Assembly (NCBI GenBank): GCA_030323885.1
Contig: CM059190.1
Coordinates: forward strand, 103,705,856-103,769,855
From: Branchipolynoe longqiensis
Lineage: Eukaryota > Annelida > Polychaeta > Phyllodocida > Polynoidae
Length of the DNA stretch: 64,000 nucleotides
Direction: 5' to 3'
Position numbers and translations under genes: made by a program
Notes under the pieces: generated by a model
The model's input: the letters and a program-made list of their open reading frames with translations, nothing else
Databases searched by the model: none
What the model was told of the DNA's origin: nothing
In this document: one piece after another, positions 61,040-64,000 of the stretch
Numbering within the stretch: the stretch's first letter is position 1
How the letters are laid out: every line of letters begins with the position of its first letter

Positions 61040-61480
61040 TCAGCGGTGATGAGGTCTGGGTCATGTGTCTGGAGGCAGTGGTGGGGACTGGGTCATGTAT
61101 GTGTTAGCAGTGATGGGGACTGGGTCATGTATGTGTTAGAAGTGATGGGGACTGAGTCATGTGTGTATACAGTGATGGGGACTGAGTCATGTGTGTGTTA
61201 GCAGTGATGGGGACTGGGTCATGTGTGTGTTAGCAGTGATGGGGACTGGGTCATATATGTGTTAGAAGTTGTGGGGACTGGGTCATGTATTTGTTAGCAG
61301 TGATGGGGACTGGGTCATGTATGTGTTAGAAGTGATGGAGACTGGGTCATATGTGTGTTAGAAGTAAACAGAACTGGGTCATGTATGTGTTAGAAGTAAA
61401 CAGGACTGGGTCATGTATGTGTTAGAAGTGGTGGGGACTGGGTCATGTATGTGTTAGAAGTGGTGAGGACTGGGTAATAT
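61040..61480. repeat. ~33-bp minisatellite, about 13 copies
   Basis: The unit is GGGTCATGTATGTGTTAGAAGTGATGGGGACTG with the variant GAAGTAAACAGAACT. Confidence 0.9.
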
Positions 61481-62269
61481 TTGTGTCAGGGGAAAAGGGG
61501 GCTAGATGCCAGCAGTAACATACTAACTAGGTCATGGATCAGTGGTGACACACACAGGCTCATGCACCAACAGAGATGCCCACTATTAATCTGGGTCATG
61601 CCTTATTAACATTGGAGAATAGGTCATGTGCTACCAGTAATATAGACTGTGTAATGCATTAACAGTCTGAGGTCATGTATCGCCTGTCATGCAGAGTGCT
61701 TTTTGGGGAGGTAAATATGTTTATTCTGCTGAATAAGTCTTTTGTCAGTGCCGAAGCACTGGTCTTGCAGCCATTTTTCAATTCAGGGTTATTTACATAA
61801 AAGGTATATAGAATAAGGTGTACAATACCTGTTGAATACACAATTTGCACCATGTAACAGAATGAAATTCTGAAACCCAAACGTTCCATAACAATATGGT
61901 ACAGTAGTGTCATATAACTAGATCAATATTAGTCAGATCAATGTGAGTATTCACAATGTATTTAGAATGTAAGCAGAAGTTATCTTCTGTATTCAGTTGG
62001 TAAACTTGTAGTAAGTTTTAATGTTCAGTTGCAGTTAGGCAAGCGGTATATAAATGTTGGTTTGTTAGGAAAATTCTAGTGTAACTCTAATGTAGTTAGT
62101 TATGTGAGTTTATGAATTATGTTGTTGGGGTGGGGTTGTTAATAATATACTGGACCATCTGTGACCAGTGAAGCAGTGGGACCAATCCCAGTGCATTTAG
62201 GTCTTAAATTTTACATTTTTACCTGGACTGTCTCTGTCATCGCATATGCAAGTTTTATTTGTTTGCAGA
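61481..62269. other. unannotated AT-rich stretch
   Basis: No gene, repeat family or RNA recognised. Confidence 0.5.
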
Positions 62270-62274
62270 AGTTT

Positions 62275-62650
62275 CAGGTCCTCGCAACATCTAAGGTCAT
62301 ATCAGGACAGGTACCGACATCCAACAGTGCACATTCATTGTAATTTTATATGGCTCCCCCACTAGGAGCCCATATAAATATGGTCCTGATATGACCTTAG
62401 ATGTTGCTAGGATGTAAAAGAACAAACAAACAAACAACTAGGAGGCCAAGCTGCTTCCATGACCCAATTACCCATTCAGTCACATTATCCTGACACTGCG
62501 CCAACCAGTCCTGGCCCTATCCTATTAATGCCGAGCACCAGCCTAGGTAGCGACAAGTGTTCATTTTGAAAGTCATCGGATTGACTCGACTGAATACCAA
62601 ATTCCCGACCTTCTACAGGGGAAGCCTCTGCTCCACCGGTTCGGCGACCG
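62275..62650 (-). mobile_element. S1 SINE containing an inverted S1 tail
   Basis: The inverse S1 runs from the head near 62645 to the 3' end near 62275, but 62384-62440 is a plus-strand S1 3' end (CCTGATATGACCTTAGATGT to AAACAAACAAAC) inserted in its middle. Confidence 0.65.
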
Positions 62651-62705
62651 CATCCGGTTTACGCCAGTCGCAGTGTGCATGTCAGCAGCAGCCACCAGAG
62701 ACTTA

Positions 62706-62973
62706 AGCCCTGTTCACACGGGGAATGTAAATCGATTCGTAGAAAGCGACTTGCCTAGTTCGCATCACATTTCCCGTGTGAACGGACGTCTGATGCGGAT
62801 TAGGGCTGATTCGACTCACGTGATGCGCATCGTGTAGACCACCTCAGCGAGGTAGTCTACGAGAATCGATTCCTGTGATGCGGTTAATTTTGCCCGTGTG
62901 AACGGGCGCTAATTCGCCTCACCTGATTCGATTTGCCTGATTCGCCTCACATTTTGCCCGTGTGAACAAGGCT
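62706..62973. mobile_element. family A element, copy 4 (short)
   Basis: Begins AGCCCTGTTCACACGGGG and ends GCCCGTGTGAACAAGGCT; flanks extend the inverted match (GACTTA/CAAGTC). GCCCGTGTGAAC recurs three times inside; the long core of copies 1 and 3 is absent. Confidence 0.65.
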
Positions 62974-63497
62974 CAAGTCACCTGTACGCAGGTACTCAAC
63001 GAGAAATTACCGGAGGCCACGTGGTCTGGCCCTGCCCCTAATCAAGTATGTAGGGGGCGCCTCGGGCGGTCAGCGCGGCTTCTGTCAATTTACAAGCTGC
63101 AAGTCGACGCAGCCAAATTGAGGTCATGTGACCAGCACTTGATACCGCCACTTTGGACCGCTATATTTTCTTTTGTAAAAATACTTTCCTTTTTTTTTAA
63201 ATATATAAAAATCCGGCATGTAACGGTAAGTGGTGGAGTACATGGGAGTCAGCAACAGCTGGGGTTGTATTTTGGGGGGGGGGGGGGGGGGTCTCTTTCT
63301 TTTGGGTGTGGGGTGTATTGTTTGTTGGGGTTTTCTTTTTTGCGGGGGCCAAAACCGAAGCGTGGGGAGGGGTGGGGGAGCAGTTCAGGTTTGTGAGGAG
63401 TCACAGATCTTAGCCAGATAGCATCAGTCAATTGCATCAGAAATTATATCGGTATATTCCAATATAGTACACATTAATTCCAGAGTGTGTTTCACCA
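62974..63497. other. unannotated stretch with a G tract
   Basis: A G run at 63273-63291 and T/G-rich sequence. A sequence with TTGCATCAGAAATTATATCG follows. No gene recognised. Confidence 0.5.
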
Positions 63498-63797
63498 AAC
63501 GGGATGGCCGAATGACAAGGACTGGTTAGGTTAGCTCAGTGTCAAGATAATGTGACCGCATGGGATATCAAGACCAGGTCATGGTGCTGGCGGCCGTGTC
63601 TCCCAGTAGGGCAGCACTATAAAGTTGCCATGAGTGTGCACTGTCACAGGTCAGTACCCGTCCTCATATGACCTTAGATGTTGCCAGGACGTAAGACTAC
63701 CCCCAACAACAACTTGATTCAGTCAGAGACACTAAGTTCTCGCTGATTAAAAAAACCTTAGATGTTGCAAGGACGTAAAACTCCAACAAGTAACCAT
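63498..63797 (+). mobile_element. S1 SINE (head deleted) plus an extra tail
   Basis: GGGATGGCCGAATGACAAGG joins the A box directly to GACAAGGACTGGTTAG, a deletion of about 110 bp. The S1 body ends near 63712. A second S1 tail (CCTTAGATGTTGCAAGGACG) is at 63757-63797. Confidence 0.7.
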
Positions 63798-64000
63798 CGC
63801 AGCCCATTGGGTAAGCTGATAGTGGCTAACTGAGAACACTTAGCTGCAGTCAATCTCTGTACATATTTCATTTGCTGGAAGAGCCTTCACCACCTACTAT
63901 CAAATATCGCCACCAGGTGCCGCTGCAGCCATCACTAGGGGTAGCAATCAATGCTGCTGAACAGGCCACAGGGACCCCCCCCCCCCCCCCCCCCCCCACA
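63798..64000. other. window end, unannotated, poly-C
   Basis: Ordinary sequence ending in a C tract (63976-63997). Confidence 0.6.

Overview
The window looks like repeat-rich intergenic DNA from a lophotrochozoan animal, most likely a mollusc. The basis is: no prokaryote-like gene packing; very long microsatellites and minisatellites; about 25 copies of one tRNA-derived SINE plus two further tRNA-SINE families; many short inverted-repeat DNA elements (MITE-like); non-LTR retrotransposon fragments; and tyrosine-recombinase (DIRS-order) retrotransposons. The taxon is an inference from repeat style. I recognise no complete host protein-coding gene, rRNA gene or functional tRNA gene.

Layout. 1-8 kb: CA/TG and CCCTC simple repeats, a 5'-truncated LINE reverse transcriptase fused to a GTGTGG array (4.58-5.57 kb), and a CpG-island-like block (7.44-7.99 kb). 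8-21 kb: SINEs and at least six inverted-repeat element families, some nested. 21.8-22.1 kb: the best host promoter candidate (NRF1-like palindrome, CACGTG palindrome, TATA box in order). 22.3-29.5 kb: a 45-bp minisatellite, a long CA array, and a G-rich ~50-bp minisatellite. 32.3-40.7 kb (minus strand): the main coding block. 41.1-41.6 kb: an assembly gap of exactly 500 N. 41.7-46.4 kb: hexamer, GGA and GGT arrays, a MITE nested in a hAT-like element, and a second promoter-like block (45.7-46.0 kb). 48.9-49.8 kb: a 117-bp tandem repeat that reads as a 39-residue cysteine-rich unit. 51.06-51.39 kb: the RNase H/C-terminal tail of a different LINE. 52.6-64 kb: SINEs, inverted-repeat elements, a two-copy higher-order minisatellite (56.8-58.3 kb) and an AAGC array.

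The coding block is a nested pair of retrotransposons. An older element (gag, reverse transcriptase, RNase H, tyrosine recombinase; 40.7 to 32.7 kb, minus strand) is cut inside its reverse transcriptase by a second element of about 4.9 kb (33.82-38.76 kb, same strand). The younger element has short inverted termini, a gag frame, a 911-residue gag/RT/RNase H frame with all catalytic acidic residues present, and a tyrosine recombinase with the full R-K-HxxR-W-Y set. Nearly all other long open frames in the window are by-products of 3n-periodic simple repeats or of SINE copies.
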